NCBI GenBank assembly: GCA_030544685.1
Contig: CP086683.1
Location: forward strand, 868,001-932,000
Reading direction: 5' to 3'
DNA from: Pseudomonas sp. B21_DOA
GTDB lineage: Bacteria > Pseudomonadota > Gammaproteobacteria > Pseudomonadales > Pseudomonadaceae
DNA: 64,000 nt
In this document: positions 40,157-53,191 of the stretch, piece after piece
How the letters are laid out: each line of letters opens with the position of its first letter
How positions within the stretch are numbered: the first letter of the stretch is position 1
Program-made: the position numbers and the translations under genes
The notes under the pieces: model-generated
Seen by the model: only the letters and a program-made list of their open reading frames with translations
What the model was told of the DNA's origin: nothing
Database searches by the model: none

Positions 40157-41023
40157 TCAATCATCCAGGGCTTTCACGGCTTTTGGAGACAAACGCAAGC
40201 TGCGCAGACTGCGCTTCACGCTCTTGAGGTGATTGACCAGACTCGGCCCGCGCGCCATGGCCACGCCCATCGCCAGAACGTCGATCACGACCAGGTGGGC
40301 GATACGCGAAGTCAGTGGTGTATAGATTTCGGTGTCTTCATGTACATCGATCGCGAGGTTCACCGTCGACAACTCCGCCAATGGCGTCTGGCTCGGGCAC
40401 AGTGTGATCAGCGATGCCCCGCTCTCGCGAACAAGGTTTGCGGTGATCAACAAATCCTTTGAACGCCCCGACTGGGAAATACAGATCGCCACATCGGTGG
40501 GCTTCAGCGTCACCGCTGACATCGCCTGCATGTGCGGGTCGGAATACGCCGCCGCGGTCAACAACAAACGGAAGAACTTGTGCTGTGCATCCGCTGCCAC
40601 CGCACCGGAAGCACCGAAGCCGTAGAACTCGACACGCTGCGCCTGGGACATCAGCGTCACTGCGCGCTGCAACTCCACCGGGTCGAGTTTCTCGCGCACT
40701 TCCATCAGGGTGTGCAGCGTGGTGTCGAAAATCTTCAGGCTGTAGTCGGCGACGGAGTCGTCTTCGTGGATCGCGAACTGGCCGAAGCTGGCACCGGCGG
40801 CCAGGCTTTGCGCCAGTTTCAGTTTGAGATCCTGAAAGCCGGAACAACCGATCGCGCGGCAGAAGCGCACGATGGTCGGCTCGCTGATACCGACGCTGTG
40901 AGCCAGGTCGGCCATGGAACTGTGCATCACTGCCGCAGGGTCAAGCAGCACGTGGTCGGCGACCTTGAGCTCCGACTTGCGTAACAGGTGACGTGACTGG
41001 GCGATGTGTTGCAGCAGATTCAA
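40157..41023 (-). CDS. RpiR/HexR-family transcriptional regulator
   Basis: A 288-residue sugar-phosphate-responsive repressor type. The N-terminal RpiR HTH contains KVADHVLLDPAAVMHSSMADLAHSVGISEPTIVRFCRAIGC; the C-terminal SIS domain has VEFYGFGASGAVAADAQHKFFRL and AICISQSGRSKDLLITANLVR. I prefer a TTG start at 41023 (LNLLQHIAQSRHLLRKSELK) with AAGAAGAG upstream, because the ATG at 41131 would place a perfect palindrome (41063-41077) inside the gene. It matches the position of PA5438 beside pycR in P. aeruginosa. It is a paralogue, not obviously HexR itself. Confidence 0.88.
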   Translation of the reverse strand: MNLLQHIAQSRHLLRKSELKVADHVLLDPAAVMHSSMADLAHSVGISEPTIVRFCRAIGCSGFQDLKLKLAQSLAAGASFGQFAIHEDDSVADYSLKIFDTTLHTLMEVREKLDPVELQRAVTLMSQAQRVEFYGFGASGAVAADAQHKFFRLLLTAAAYSDPHMQAMSAVTLKPTDVAICISQSGRSKDLLITANLVRESGASLITLCPSQTPLAELSTVNLAIDVHEDTEIYTPLTSRIAHLVVIDVLAMGVAMARGPSLVNHLKSVKRSLRSLRLSPKAVKALDD

Positions 41024-41062
41024 GGGGCTGGACTCTTCTTGTGGGCAAGGATGTAGCAAGCT

Positions 41063-41077
41063 TGTAGTTATACTACA
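41063..41077. promoter_or_regulatory. Candidate RpiR/HexR-type operator
   Basis: Perfect palindrome TGTAGT-TAT-ACTACA, 39 bp upstream of the proposed TTG start. It resembles the HexR motif TGTAATTAAATTACA described in gammaproteobacteria, fitting autoregulation. Confidence 0.62.
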
Positions 41078-41150
41078 TGAATGGGCATTTTGCCTGCTCA
41101 AAGCGTAACTCGATGTCCCGGCATCAGGCACGCTGAGCTGTATGTAGCCC

Positions 41151-44023
41151 TTACTGCGGATTTCCCTGATCGCGCAAAAGCCCGGCCAGACTGGCAGCGT
41201 CCACCGGCCGGCTGATCAGATAACCCTGCACCTCGTCGCAACGCTCCACGCGCAGAAATTCCAGCTGATCCTGCCGCTCAACGCCCTCTGCCACGACTTT
41301 CAGCGCCAGCCCGTGAGCCATAGCGATGATCGCGCGAGTGATCGCAGCGTCCGCACTGCCGACGCTCAAGCCGCGAATGAACGCCTGATCGATCTTCACG
41401 TAATCCACCGGAATTCGCTTGAGGTAACTCAACGAGGAATAACCGGTACCGAAATCATCGATCGCCAGTTTCACCCCAGATCGCGCAGTTGCTGGAACGT
41501 CGCAATGATGTGTTCGACGCTGTCGAGCAAATGGCTTTCGGTCAATTCGAGCTCAAGGCAGTGCGGCGCCAGCCCGGTTTCTTCCAGCACCTGCCGCACC
41601 AGACTGACCAGCTTGCCCTGGCGCAGCTGATGCACCGACAGGTTCACCGACACGCGGATCGGCGCCAGGCCCTGGCGCTGCCATTCGCACGCCTGCCAGC
41701 ACGCCTGACGCAAAACGAATTCACCGATCGGCCCGATCAGACCGGTCTCCTCGGCGAGGCCAATGAAATCCGCCGGCGGCACCTGGCCCATGCTCGGATG
41801 ATCCCAGCGCACCAGCGCTTCAGCGGCATTCAGGCGACCGCTCTGCAGGCACAGTTTCGGTTGGTAGAATACGGTGAGTTGCCGTTCCTCAATGGCCCTG
41901 CGCAAGTGGTTTTCCAGCTGCAGGCGTTCGAGTGTGCTGGCCTGCAAGCTGTCGGTGAAGAACTGGAAATTGTTGCCGCCCAGATGTTTGGCGTGCTGCA
42001 TGGCCATGTTCGCCTGGCTGACCAGCGCTGAAATTTCGCGCGCATTGTCCGGCAACAGGCTGATGCCCATGGAAGCGCTGACCACCAGTTCATGCCCGTC
42101 GACACTCAGCGGCAAACGCAGCTTGGCCGACAACCGCGTCGCCACCCGCGCCAGGCTCGACAGATTGCCGTAGGCATCGAACAGCACGGCAAATTCGTCA
42201 CCGGACAGGCGCGCAATGGTGTCGGCTTCCGGCAAGGCATTGACCAGCCGCCGCGCCATCTTCTGCAGCAGCTGATCGGCGACTTCATGGCCGAGGCTGT
42301 CATTGAGCAATTTGAAGCGATCAAGATTGATGTGCAGCAACGCCAGACTGCGGCGCCCGCCCTGCCGCACCCGCTGATGGGCTTCGTGCAGACGCTCGCG
42401 GAACAGTGCACGGTTGGCCAGGCCGGTGAGCTCGTCGTAATGGGTCAGATAGCGCATGCGCTCTTCCGATGCCCGCCGCGCCGAGAGATCGGCGAAGAAG
42501 CCGACGATATGGCTGACATTGCCGCGACTGTCGCGCACCGCATTGAGCTGCAGCCACTGCGGGTACAGCTCACCATTCTTGCGGGTTTCCACCAGTTCGC
42601 CCTGCCAACTGCCGTACTGCTCCAGCGCATGACGGATCGCCACGTAGTGACGACGGGCATCGCGGCTGCACGGCAACTCGACGACGTTGCGCCCAAGCAT
42701 GTCGTCGATCTCATAACCGCTGACACGGCTGAACGCCTGGTTGATCGCAATCAGCGCGTAGTCCGGGTCGAGAATCACGATGCCTTCGCTGGCTGCTTCG
42801 AACACCGTCGCCGCCAACCGCTGCTGCTCTTCAAGGTTTTTGCTGGCGCTGATATCGCGGCGGGTGCCGACCATGCGGATCACCCGGCCGCTGGCGCTGC
42901 GCTCCACGGCGCGACCACGGTCCTCGATCCACACCCAGTGGCCGTCGCCGTGGCGCAGGCGATATTCGACCTGATAATCCTCGGTGCGCCCTTTCAAATG
43001 CTCGACCAGGGCGAACTTGAGTGACGGCAAGTCTTCGGGGTGCAGTCGCGGCTTGAGGTCGCGCAGCAGCGCGGTGACGTATTCCGGGGCGAGGCCGAAC
43101 AGTTCCTGAATCTGTGTGTGGTGGACTTCGTCGGTCTGCAGGTTCCAGTCCCACAGCCCGAGCTCACTGGCCTTGAGCGCCAGCGCCAGGCGCGCTTCGC
43201 TTTTGCTCAGGGCCTGATTGGCCGCATCCAGTTCGCGGCTGCGCTGGGCCACGCGATTTTCAAGATCAACCTGTGCTTCACGCAATTGCGCTTCGGCACA
43301 GCGGCGCTGCTCGATCTCCTTGCCCAGCTCCTGATTGAGTTGTTCGCTGCGCGTCTGCGCTTGCTGCAAATGCTCGATCAGGTGCTGATTCTGAAAACGC
43401 CGGAGCAAGCCGCGATCAATCAGCCGATTGACCTGCCACGCCACCACGCTCAACGAACCGAGCAGGATCAGCCCCAGCCAGCCCCAGCCCCAGCCCTGAT
43501 CGTCGCCGCCCCAGAACAGGTAGCCGATCGCTGGCAGCAGGCACGGCAAGGTAAACGAGAGGAACGCCGGCAGGCTCACCGCGTAGGCGACACTGGCCGA
43601 CAGCGTCGCCGCGCCGATCAGGCCGAACACCCAGGCTTGCTGAATGAAATTGTCGGCGGGCACCAGCGCAATGCCGGCGCCGGCCAGGGTCAGGCCGGTC
43701 ATGGTCGAACCGAGCAGGAACATGCGGAACCAGATCGGCTGGGCCTGGCGATCGGGAATCGCCGAATCGAACGCGGCCACCTGGATCACCCGCAACGCGA
43801 CCAGCGACAGCAGCCAGACCAGCCAGACGCTGACCACGAAGTAGCGCTGCGGGCTCCAGAGCAGGGCGGCGCAGACCAGGCCGTTAATCAACATGAACAG
43901 CGTGGGCAACAACGAGCCCTGATACAGCAGACGCGTGCGCTCCACCGCCATTTCGACGGCATAGTGCTTGCGGATTAGCCGGGGCTCCACGGAGGGGCCC
44001 GACAGTTCGGCGCTGAGGGTCAT
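41151..44023 (-). CDS. Membrane PAS-GGDEF-EAL cyclic-di-GMP protein (frameshifted)
   Basis: Probable c-di-GMP phosphodiesterase/cyclase. In order: six or seven membrane segments (residues ~30-200), a coiled coil (~205-285), two PAS domains (~290-530), GGDEF (~545-700) and EAL (~720-957). The GGDEF signature is LSGDEFAVLFD, with Ser for the first Gly. The EAL domain keeps AEALVRW and DDFGTGYSSL and looks catalytic. One base is missing in the C4 run 41474-41477, splitting the protein just before VKLAIDDFGTG; corrected length 957. ATG 44023 is chosen; an in-frame ATG lies at 44083. Position matches PA5442. Confidence 0.9.
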
Positions 44024-44280
44024 GGGCAACGTTCTTGTTCTTATAAGGAGGGCGTGCGCCCGAAACGTGCACGGAGCATACACAAGCCGATCCCGTTGCC
44101 AAACTGCCGCGGATCACAATTTCAGGGATTTTTTCCGCCGCTTGCGCATGGAGGCAAGCCCTCAAGCGAGACGGGCCGAAGCCTGCAGCCAATGACCGAC
44201 CGGTCGTCATCGGCAGCACTTTCATCGGCTAATGCAACACGCGGTTTGCCCGGGCCTGCGGCGCACCCTAGAATGCCCCG

Positions 44281-46460
<2,180 letters not shown>

Positions 46461-46475
46461 CCACCGGCACTGAAC

Positions 46476-46508
46476 CCCTGTGGGCGCGAGCCTGCTCGCT
46501 CCCACAGG
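46476..46508. repeat. Collapsed REP hairpin
   Basis: CCTGTGGG and CCCACAGG flank a single GCGAGCCTGCTCGC core, so the two REP ends have fused into one 32-bp hairpin. It starts 15 bp after the uvrD stop and could act as a 3' stabiliser. Confidence 0.85.
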
Positions 46509-46699
46509 TTATGCGGCGCAAGTGCATCAATCCCTCTGAACCTATCGCCTTTTCCTACAGACAAAAGTACATCGGCTGATTGCCTCGCCAAGCTGAACGC
46601 GACCTGTCAGGCAAAAGCCCGAAACACTCTCTCGCTAGCCAGTAACACCTCAGCTGTGCAACATGGCGCGCGTGTCTCCACAAAACGGGAATACCCTTT

Positions 46700-47575
46700 A
46701 TGAAACGTTTTCTTAGCATCGCCATGGCGTTGTGCATCGGCCTGACGATGAGCCTCGACGCCAACGCCAAGCGCTTTGGTGGTGGCAAAAGCGCCGGCGC
46801 TGCGCCGACGCACCAGACCAGCCAGATGGCTCCTTCTTCTCCTGGCGTGGGCGGCGCAGCAGCGACCGCTGGCGCTGCCGGTGCTGCTGGCGCCGCGGCC
46901 AAGGCCGGCGGTGCTTCGCGCTGGCTCGGCCCACTGGCGGGTATTGCCGCCGGTGGCCTGCTCGCATCGATGTTCATGGGCGACGGCTTCCAGGGCATGC
47001 AGATCTTCGACATCCTGATCATGGCCCTGATCGCGTTCGTGATCTTCCGCTTCATCGCCGCCCGTCGTCGCAAGCAGCAGGAGCAATTCGCTCCGGCCGG
47101 CGCGCCGATGCAGCGTGAAGTGTTCGAGCAGAAGCCTGCCGCCATGGGTTCGATCTTCGGTGGTTCGGCTGCTCCGGTTGCCGCCCGTCCAGTGATCAAT
47201 GCACCGGCCTGGTTCAACGAACAGCGCTTCCTTGAAGCTGCGCGCAGCCACTTCCAGTCGCTGCAGCAGCACTGGGACGCCAACGAAATGGACAAGATCG
47301 CCGAGTTCGTGACCCCGCAAATGCTTGAGTTCCTCAAGCGTGAGCGTGCGGATCTGGGCGACGGCTTCCAGTCGACCTACATCGACAACCTGCAGGTGCA
47401 ACTGGACGGCGTCGACGATCGTGCCGACAAGACCATCGCCACCCTGACCTTCACCGGCGTGTCGAAAACCTCGCGTTTCGACCAAGGCGAAGTGTTCAGC
47501 GAAAGCTGGAACATGGAACGTCCGCAGGGCGACAACCAGCCTTGGCTGGTCGCCGGTATCCGCCAGAACGGCTGA
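46700..47575 (+). CDS. Tim44-like domain membrane protein
   Basis: A 291-residue protein with an N-terminal signal or anchor (MKRFLSIAMALCIGLTMSLDANA), a Gly/Ala/Pro-rich linker, two hydrophobic segments (residues ~75-95 and ~102-118), a basic patch (ARRRKQQ) and a C-terminal Tim44-like domain (about 170-291) with WFNEQRFLEAARSHFQSLQQHWD. Bacterial Tim44-like proteins are of unclear function. ATG 46700 has AATACCCTTT upstream, a weak Shine-Dalgarno. A strong terminator follows. Confidence 0.9.
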   Translation: MKRFLSIAMALCIGLTMSLDANAKRFGGGKSAGAAPTHQTSQMAPSSPGVGGAAATAGAAGAAGAAAKAGGASRWLGPLAGIAAGGLLASMFMGDGFQGMQIFDILIMALIAFVIFRFIAARRRKQQEQFAPAGAPMQREVFEQKPAAMGSIFGGSAAPVAARPVINAPAWFNEQRFLEAARSHFQSLQQHWDANEMDKIAEFVTPQMLEFLKRERADLGDGFQSTYIDNLQVQLDGVDDRADKTIATLTFTGVSKTSRFDQGEVFSESWNMERPQGDNQPWLVAGIRQNG

Positions 47576-47604
47576 TCCCTGCTGCGCTTCACTTGCGGTA
47601 ACAG

Positions 47605-47629
47605 AACCCCGGCCTCGGCCGGGGTTTTT
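47605..47629 (+). terminator. Rho-independent terminator after the Tim44-like gene
   Basis: 10-bp stem AACCCCGGCC/GGCCGGGGTT with a TC loop and a five-T tail. Confidence 0.92.
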
Positions 47630-47711
47630 CATTTCACGGTTGCATCTATAGCGAGCTACTGTATAAACCGGCCCATATAAACCGCGCCATTCAAGCAAGA
47701 GGATCCCGGAC

Positions 47712-48119
47712 GTGGAAGAAATCATCGAACAACTGCGCGAAGCCAACGAACCCGTGCCGGTTCCATTGGAATTGCCTGACGAAGACCAATTGGTGGAGAT
47801 CGAAGAAGAACTCTTCATCAACATTCCGTTCGTCTTCAAAGAGTTTTTGCTGACCGTCAGCGACGTGGTCTATGGCAGCCTCGAGCCGGTAACCGTCACC
47901 GACTCGCAATCGCACACTTACCTGCCGGACGTTGCCGCTAATGCCTGGGACGCCGGCGTGCCGCGCGACCTGATTCCGATCTGCCAGGACGGCGACAATT
48001 ACTACTGCGTTGAAGAAGACGGCACCGTGGTGCTGTGGTCCGGCGAAGAAGAGCTGATCACCGAAGAATCATGGGAATCGGTGTGGCACTGGGCGCGGGA
48101 CGTCTGGCTGGAAAGCTGA
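47712..48119 (+). CDS. SMI1/KNR4-family protein
   Basis: A 135-residue acidic protein of the SMI1/KNR4 (SUKH) fold: ELPDEDQLVEIEEELFINIPFVFKEFLLTVSDVVYGSLEPVTV, then a cluster of Asp/Glu/Tyr (GDNYYCVEEDGTVVLW). The start is GTG 47712 (VEEIIEQL) preceded by GAGGATCCCGGAC. SUKH proteins include immunity proteins of toxin systems, but this one stands alone beside housekeeping genes and is conserved at this site in the genus as I recall, so an immunity role is not supported. Confidence 0.85.
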   Translation: MEEIIEQLREANEPVPVPLELPDEDQLVEIEEELFINIPFVFKEFLLTVSDVVYGSLEPVTVTDSQSHTYLPDVAANAWDAGVPRDLIPICQDGDNYYCVEEDGTVVLWSGEEELITEESWESVWHWARDVWLES

Positions 48120-48139
48120 GCCGCCAGACGCCCCGGTGG

Positions 48140-49902
48140 TCAGTGCCCCGACGACTCCTTGTGGTTGTCGAGGGTTTCCAGCAAGGCCACCTGCATGCGC
48201 GTATGCACGCGGATGAACCAGCGCCACAGCAGCGCCGCCACGGCGGCCGCGACGACGGCGATCAGCACCAGCAGCTTGTTGGTCGGCAGGATACTGGCCG
48301 ACAAGGCTGCCAACAGCAGGAAAATCACCAGCAGCGAGAGAATCGGGATCACTTCGGCGATCACCCGGCGCACTCGCTGCGTGTGACGCCCGGCCATCTC
48401 CGGCTTGACGCCCATTTCCGCCAGCAGCATCGACAGCGCCTTGAGCTTGCGGTAAGCGGCAATCAGGAACGGTAGCGAGACCAGCAACGCACCGCCCCAA
48501 ATGAGAGCCTTCTGCCAGCTCGGATCGCTAATCCAGTCCTGCAGCCACAACGACATGCGCTCGGCGAAGTATGCGCCGGCAAAGAAGATCGCAATCACCA
48601 GCGCCAGATTGACCCCGACCTGCAACAGGATCCGCCGGATCATCGACGCCAGCAGCGCACCCTCGCCCTGCGGTTGAATACTGCGCAACCATTCGCCATA
48701 CATGCCGAGCACCCGCCCGAGCCGCTTGGGCACAGCGGCCGAGAGCTTGATCGACAGCGGGTCCGCCGCACGGATCAGATACGGCGTCAGCAGCGTGGTG
48801 ATCACCGACACGGCCACAGCGACCGGATAGAGGAAGTTGCTGGTGACCTGCAAGGTCATGCCCAGCGCGGCGATGATGAAGGAAAATTCGCCAATCTGTG
48901 ACAGACCCATGCCGACTCGCAGCGAGGTCCGTCCGTCATTGCCGGCGATAAACGCACCGAGGCCGCAGGACAACATCTTGCCCAGCACCACGGCCACGGT
49001 GATCACCGCGATCGGCCAGGCGTATTCGATGAGAATCAGCGGGTCGAGCATCAAGCCAATGGCGACAAAAAAGATCGCACTGAACAGGTCGCGAACCGGC
49101 TCGACCAGCCGTTCGATTTTCAGCAATTGCCGCGACTCGGCCATGATCGCGCCGATCAGGAAAGCGCCGAGCACCATGCTGTATTCAAGCTTGACCACCA
49201 GCAGGCAGAAGCCGAAACACAGGCCGAGTACGGTGATCAACAGCATCTCGTTGCTTTCGAATTTCGCCACATAAGCCAGCAGACGCGGCACCACCAGAAT
49301 GCCGATGACCAGCGCGACGATCATGAACAGCGACAGCTTGCCGACCGTGGAAAACACTTCCCCGAGCTCACCGTGCCGCTGACGGCGATGCTCGACAGCA
49401 GCGCGATGATGCCGATGCCAAGGATGTCCTCGACAATCAGCACACCGAAGATCAACTGCGCAAAGCGCTCGTTCTTCATCTTCAGGTCATTCAGCGCTTT
49501 GACGATGATGGTGGTTGAAGAGATCGCCAGAATCGCGCCGAGAAACAACGAATCCATGGTGTTCCAGTCGAACCAGCGACCGATTTCGTAACCGATCCAG
49601 ATCATCAGGATGATTTCGAGAAACGCGGCAATGAACGCCGTTGCCCCAACCTTGAACAACTTGCGCAGGCTGAACTCCAGGCCAAGGCAGAACATCAGGA
49701 AGATCACCCCGAGTTCGGCCAGGGTCTTGATGGTTTCTTCGTCGTGAATCAGGCCGAACGGTGGCGTATGCGGGCCGATGATGAAGCCGGCGACGATGTA
49801 GCCGAGCACCACCGGCTGCTTGAAACGATGAAACAGCACGGTTACCACGCCCGCGACCAGCATGATCACTGCCAGATCCTGAATGAAACTGATGGCATGC
49901 AT
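48140..49902 (-). CDS. CPA2-family cation/proton antiporter, Kef-like (frameshifted)
   Basis: Inner-membrane K+ or Na+/H+ antiporter. MHAISFIQDLAVIMLVAGVV starts the CPA2 domain; GYIVAGFIIGPHTPPFGLI, FCLGLEFSLRKLFKVG and AILAISSTTIIVKAL are typical Kef-family motifs. It has about 14 hydrophobic segments, and no TrkA-N domain is visible at the C-terminus, which instead has extra membrane helices and a polar tail. One base is missing in the C4 run 49360-49363 (SSGEVFSTVGK after correction); 587 residues. ATG 49902 follows AGGAGCCCACGCC. Confidence 0.9.
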
Positions 49903-50179
49903 GGCGTGGGCTCCTTGATGACGAGGCGCGCGGACAGACGTCAGACGTTCTGCGCGAGCAGGGTAAAAATCCGCTTTTAATGTAGGAATTGCCCTTGGGC
50001 AGGGCTTTTGCAGGTTAACACCGCGACTTCGCTCTGGAAGCCGGTGCAATATATGGAAACAGATCGCTACCGGCGTGACGGCGGCCGCCGCGCGGCGTCC
50101 CGATAACGGTGCTTTTTGAAAAGCCACCAGGTGCCCGCAGAGGCGCTTCCTGCAATCAGCCTTGATCCGTGAGAACGTT

Positions 50180-50662
50180 ATGGAACCCGGAAACGCCCAG
50201 CTGTCGATGACGGTACTGATGACCCCCGACATGGCCAACTTCTCTGGCAATGTCCACGGCGGCACCCTGCTCAAATACCTCGACGAAGTGGCCTACGCTT
50301 GCGCCAGCCGTTATGCCGGGCGCTACGTGGTAACGCTTTCGGTGGATCAGGTGATTTTCCGCGAGCCGATTCATGTCGGCGAACTGGTGACGTTCCTGGC
50401 CTCGGTCAACTACACCGGCAACACGTCGATGGAAGTCGGTATCAAAGTCGTCACCGAAAACATTCGCGAACGCTCGGTGCGCCACACCAACAGCTGCTTC
50501 TTCACCATGGTCGCGGTGGATGATCAACGCAAACCGGCCGCCGTGCCGCCGCTGCAACCGCAGAACAGCGAAGACAAACGCCGCTTCATGCAGGCGCAGC
50601 AGCGCCGGCAGATTCGTCAGGAGCTGGAGAAGCGTTATCAGGAGATCAAGGGCGACGCCTGA
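50180..50662 (+). CDS. Acyl-CoA thioesterase (BFIT/BACH-type hot-dog)
   Basis: A 160-residue thioesterase. TPDMANFSGNVHGGTLLKYLDEVAYACASRYAG contains the hot-dog catalytic Asn and Asp of the YciA/BACH class, followed by SVDQVIFREPIHVGELV. The C-terminal 40 residues (RRFMQAQQRRQIRQELEKRYQEI) are a charged helix. ATG 50180 follows GAGAACGTT. It is divergent from the antiporter gene with 277 bp between them. Confidence 0.88.
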   Translation: MEPGNAQLSMTVLMTPDMANFSGNVHGGTLLKYLDEVAYACASRYAGRYVVTLSVDQVIFREPIHVGELVTFLASVNYTGNTSMEVGIKVVTENIRERSVRHTNSCFFTMVAVDDQRKPAAVPPLQPQNSEDKRRFMQAQQRRQIRQELEKRYQEIKGDA

Positions 50663-50695
50663 TCAGCCTTGATTGATGTTGCCTGACAAATGGCT

Positions 50696-50760
50696 ATCGC
50701 GAGCAGGCTCGCTCCCACATTTGGAATGCATTCTTCCTGTGGGAGCGAGCCTGCTCGCGA
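50696..50760. repeat. REP pair in the reverse arrangement
   Basis: CGCGAGCAGGCTCGCTCCCA then CTGTGGGAGCGAGCCTGCTC, only about 17 bp apart, like the pair at 40042-40137. Lies between convergent genes. Confidence 0.88.
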
Positions 50761-50777
50761 ATAAAGACGACCCGGTC

Positions 50778-51650
50778 TCAGAGACTGATCGCTGTAGCCT
50801 CGAATTTCACCCGCGGATGCGCAATGCGATCCTGCGCCCGCACCAGTTGCAGCTCATAACTGGCGCACGCCTGGGTTTCCAGCAAGACCTCATGCACCGC
50901 CGCTGCGGTGAATTCGAACGCTGCCAGCAGGCTGTCGCCCAGCAGCACCCGTGCCAGGAACAGACCAGAGGTCAGATCGCCGACGCCCACTGGCTGACGC
51001 GGAAACGCCAGCAACGGACGGCGCAGATGCCAGCTGCCCTCGGCGGTCACCAGCAGCATTTCAAAACCATCCGCCGGCTTGCCCGGGTAATCCAGATGCT
51101 TGACCAGCACCGCTTTCGGCCCCCGCGCCAGCAGCGCACGGGCCATCGCCAGGCAATCGAACAACGACTGCGGCTTGCGCCCGGAAAAGCTGTCCAGCTC
51201 CAACTGGTTCGGGCACATGATGTCCGCCACAGCAGCAGCCTCATCGAGCAGAAAATCGCTGACCTCCGTCGGCACGCTGCAGCCCTTCTCCGGATGGCCC
51301 ATCACCGGATCACACAGGTACAGCATCTTTGGATTGACCGCTTTGATCCGCGCCACGCCGCTGAGAATTGCCCGACCCTGCGCGGCGCTGCCGAGGTAGC
51401 CGGAGAGCACCGCGTCGCAGTTGCCCAGCTCGCCAATCGCGGCGATGCCTTCGATCAGCTCGGGAATCTGCTGTGGCGCCAGCACTTCACCGGACCACTG
51501 ACCATACTGGGTGTGGTTGGAGAACTGCACGGTATTGAGCGGCCAGACGTTGACCCCGACGCGCTGCATCGGAAAAACCGCAGCGCTGTTGCCGGCGTGG
51601 CCAAACACCACGTGGGACTGGATGGCGAGCAGATGAGGCGTACGTTTCAT
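50778..51650 (-). CDS. pdxY: PdxY, pyridoxal kinase
   Basis: Phosphorylates pyridoxal in vitamin B6 salvage. The 290-residue ribokinase-fold protein has [26 protein letters not shown] at the start, [46 protein letters not shown] and the ATP/anion-hole block [19 protein letters not shown] with the catalytic Asp. ATG 51650 is chosen at the conserved start; ATG 51659 lies three codons upstream. Confidence 0.94.
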   Translation of the reverse strand: MKRTPHLLAIQSHVVFGHAGNSAAVFPMQRVGVNVWPLNTVQFSNHTQYGQWSGEVLAPQQIPELIEGIAAIGELGNCDAVLSGYLGSAAQGRAILSGVARIKAVNPKMLYLCDPVMGHPEKGCSVPTEVSDFLLDEAAAVADIMCPNQLELDSFSGRKPQSLFDCLAMARALLARGPKAVLVKHLDYPGKPADGFEMLLVTAEGSWHLRRPLLAFPRQPVGVGDLTSGLFLARVLLGDSLLAAFEFTAAAVHEVLLETQACASYELQLVRAQDRIAHPRVKFEATAISL

Positions 51651-51767
51651 TCGGGTCATTCCGTAAAACGATTGAAATTCAAGCCGCGCAGTATGCGACG
51701 AAACACAGCCTGTACGACAGACCGGCGAGACAGTTAAGCTGACGCCATCATTTGGAGTTCGATGTAG

Positions 51768-52180
51768 ATGCTGACCCTGGAAAACATCTTCGTGCTGATG
51801 CTGTTCGCCGCTGCCGGTGCCTGGCTATGGCACAACCACGGCCTGCGCGAGCGCGCGCTGGAGCGGGTCAAGCAGCATTGCACCAATGTCGGCGTCGAGC
51901 TGCTGGACGGTAACGTCGCGCTGAAAAAATCGGTTTGATCAAGGATGCCAACGGTCGCCGACGACTGGCGCGGGTCTACAACTTCGAGTTCACCGTGACC
52001 GGCGAAAGCCGCCATAACGGCACCGTCACCCAGTTCGGCGCGCACAGTGCGCAGATTGAACTGGCGCCCTACCCGGCGCCGTTCGACGACACGCCGCCGG
52101 TGGTCGAAGTGCACAAGCCTCGCGCCGAAGTCATCGAGCTGAGCCAGTGGCGCCAGGAACATACCAAGTGGAAGCCTTGA
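51768..52180 (+). CDS. DUF3301 domain membrane protein (frameshifted)
   Basis: A small protein with one N-terminal membrane segment ([21 protein letters not shown]) and a soluble domain ([36 protein letters not shown]) of the DUF3301 family, function unknown. One base is missing in the A6 run 51924-51929; corrected length 137 residues, normal for the family. It ends 6 bp before the convergent stop of the GTPase gene. Confidence 0.87.
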
Positions 52181-52186
52181 GCTGAC

Positions 52187-53151
52187 TCACTGAATCCGGC
52201 ATGCAGCCAAATCGATCTTCAGCTGTTCGATGTTCTGCGGCTCGGCAAAGATCAGCTCGATTCTTGAGTCTTTACGCCATTCGCTGGCTTGCCAACTCAG
52301 TTCGGCATGCTCCAGCGCATTGCCCGAAACCCAGCCATCCGTGCTGTGGATAACCAGTTTCGCCCGCTTCCAGTCCAGCGCGCTCAGCCAATAGGCGATG
52401 CGTGCTTGATCAAATACCTGCCGCGGATGCCAGCGCCAACCGATGCTCCACCCACCCTCCTGCGCCTGACTCAGGCAAATCGGTTCGGCCGGATCTCCCC
52501 AGACCGCTGGCAGCTGTGCCAATCCAGTGGGCAGCGGCAGGTTACCTGCGCCTTCGTTTGCTTTTGCTTTCAGCCCCGGCAGCTCGCTCAGAGATAGCTG
52601 GGCTTGCTGCGTCCAGATCAGCCTGACGGGCGGCAACTGGCTGGCGATTTTCTCTCGAACCGCTTCATCGAGATCTTCCGCCTTGTTCAACAACAGCAAA
52701 CCCGCGCTGGCCAACGCTTGCTGCTGGGCGTCCGGCAAGGCTCTACCCGCGTGCAATGCCTGAGCGTCCAGAACCAGCACACAGGGCTGAACCGCCAGCA
52801 CGCCCAGCCACGGCGCCTCGTTCAATTGCTTGAGCAACTGCGCCGGATGGCCCAGCCCGGATGGCTCGATAAACAGTCGATCTGGCCTGGCCTTGCGCAG
52901 CAGGCGGCCGAGGCCGATCTGGAATGGCGCGCCATTGACGCAACACAGGCAGCCCCGGCCACCTCACCCAGTGCGATACCATCGGCGTCATTCGTCAGCA
53001 TTGCAGCGTCCAGGCCGATCTGGCCGAACTCGTTGATCAGTACCGCCCAGCGTTCGTCCGCAGGCCGTTGCGCCAGCAACTGGCGAATCAGGCTGGTCTT
53101 GCCGGCGCCCAACGGGCCGGCGATGACGTGGGTCGGAATGTTCTGCAACAT
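52187..53151 (-). CDS. COG0523 GTPase, CobW-like metallochaperone (frameshifted)
   Basis: G3E-family GTPase. Walker A is GPLGAGKTSLIRQLLAQ near residue 15; INEFGQIGLD follows; the metal-binding CxCC motif (GGCLCCVNGAPF) appears only after restoring one base in the C4 run 52953-52956; LLLNKAEDLD is the G4-like motif. Corrected length is 321 residues, shorter than the ZigA-like paralogue at 54202-55407. Such proteins are thought to supply zinc to apo-enzymes during starvation. It is first gene on the outer, left edge of the zinc cluster. Confidence 0.88.
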
Positions 53152-53191
53152 GGCGGGTACTTTCTGCGGACTGTTATTGAGGAGATCGAAG

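Noticed and set aside
41474..41477. Programmed frameshift between GGDEF and EAL parts
   Set aside because: The same kind of homopolymer loss breaks many unrelated genes in the window, so an assembly error is far more likely.
47712..48119. SMI1/KNR4 gene as toxin immunity gene
   Set aside because: No toxin gene adjacent; neighbours are housekeeping genes.
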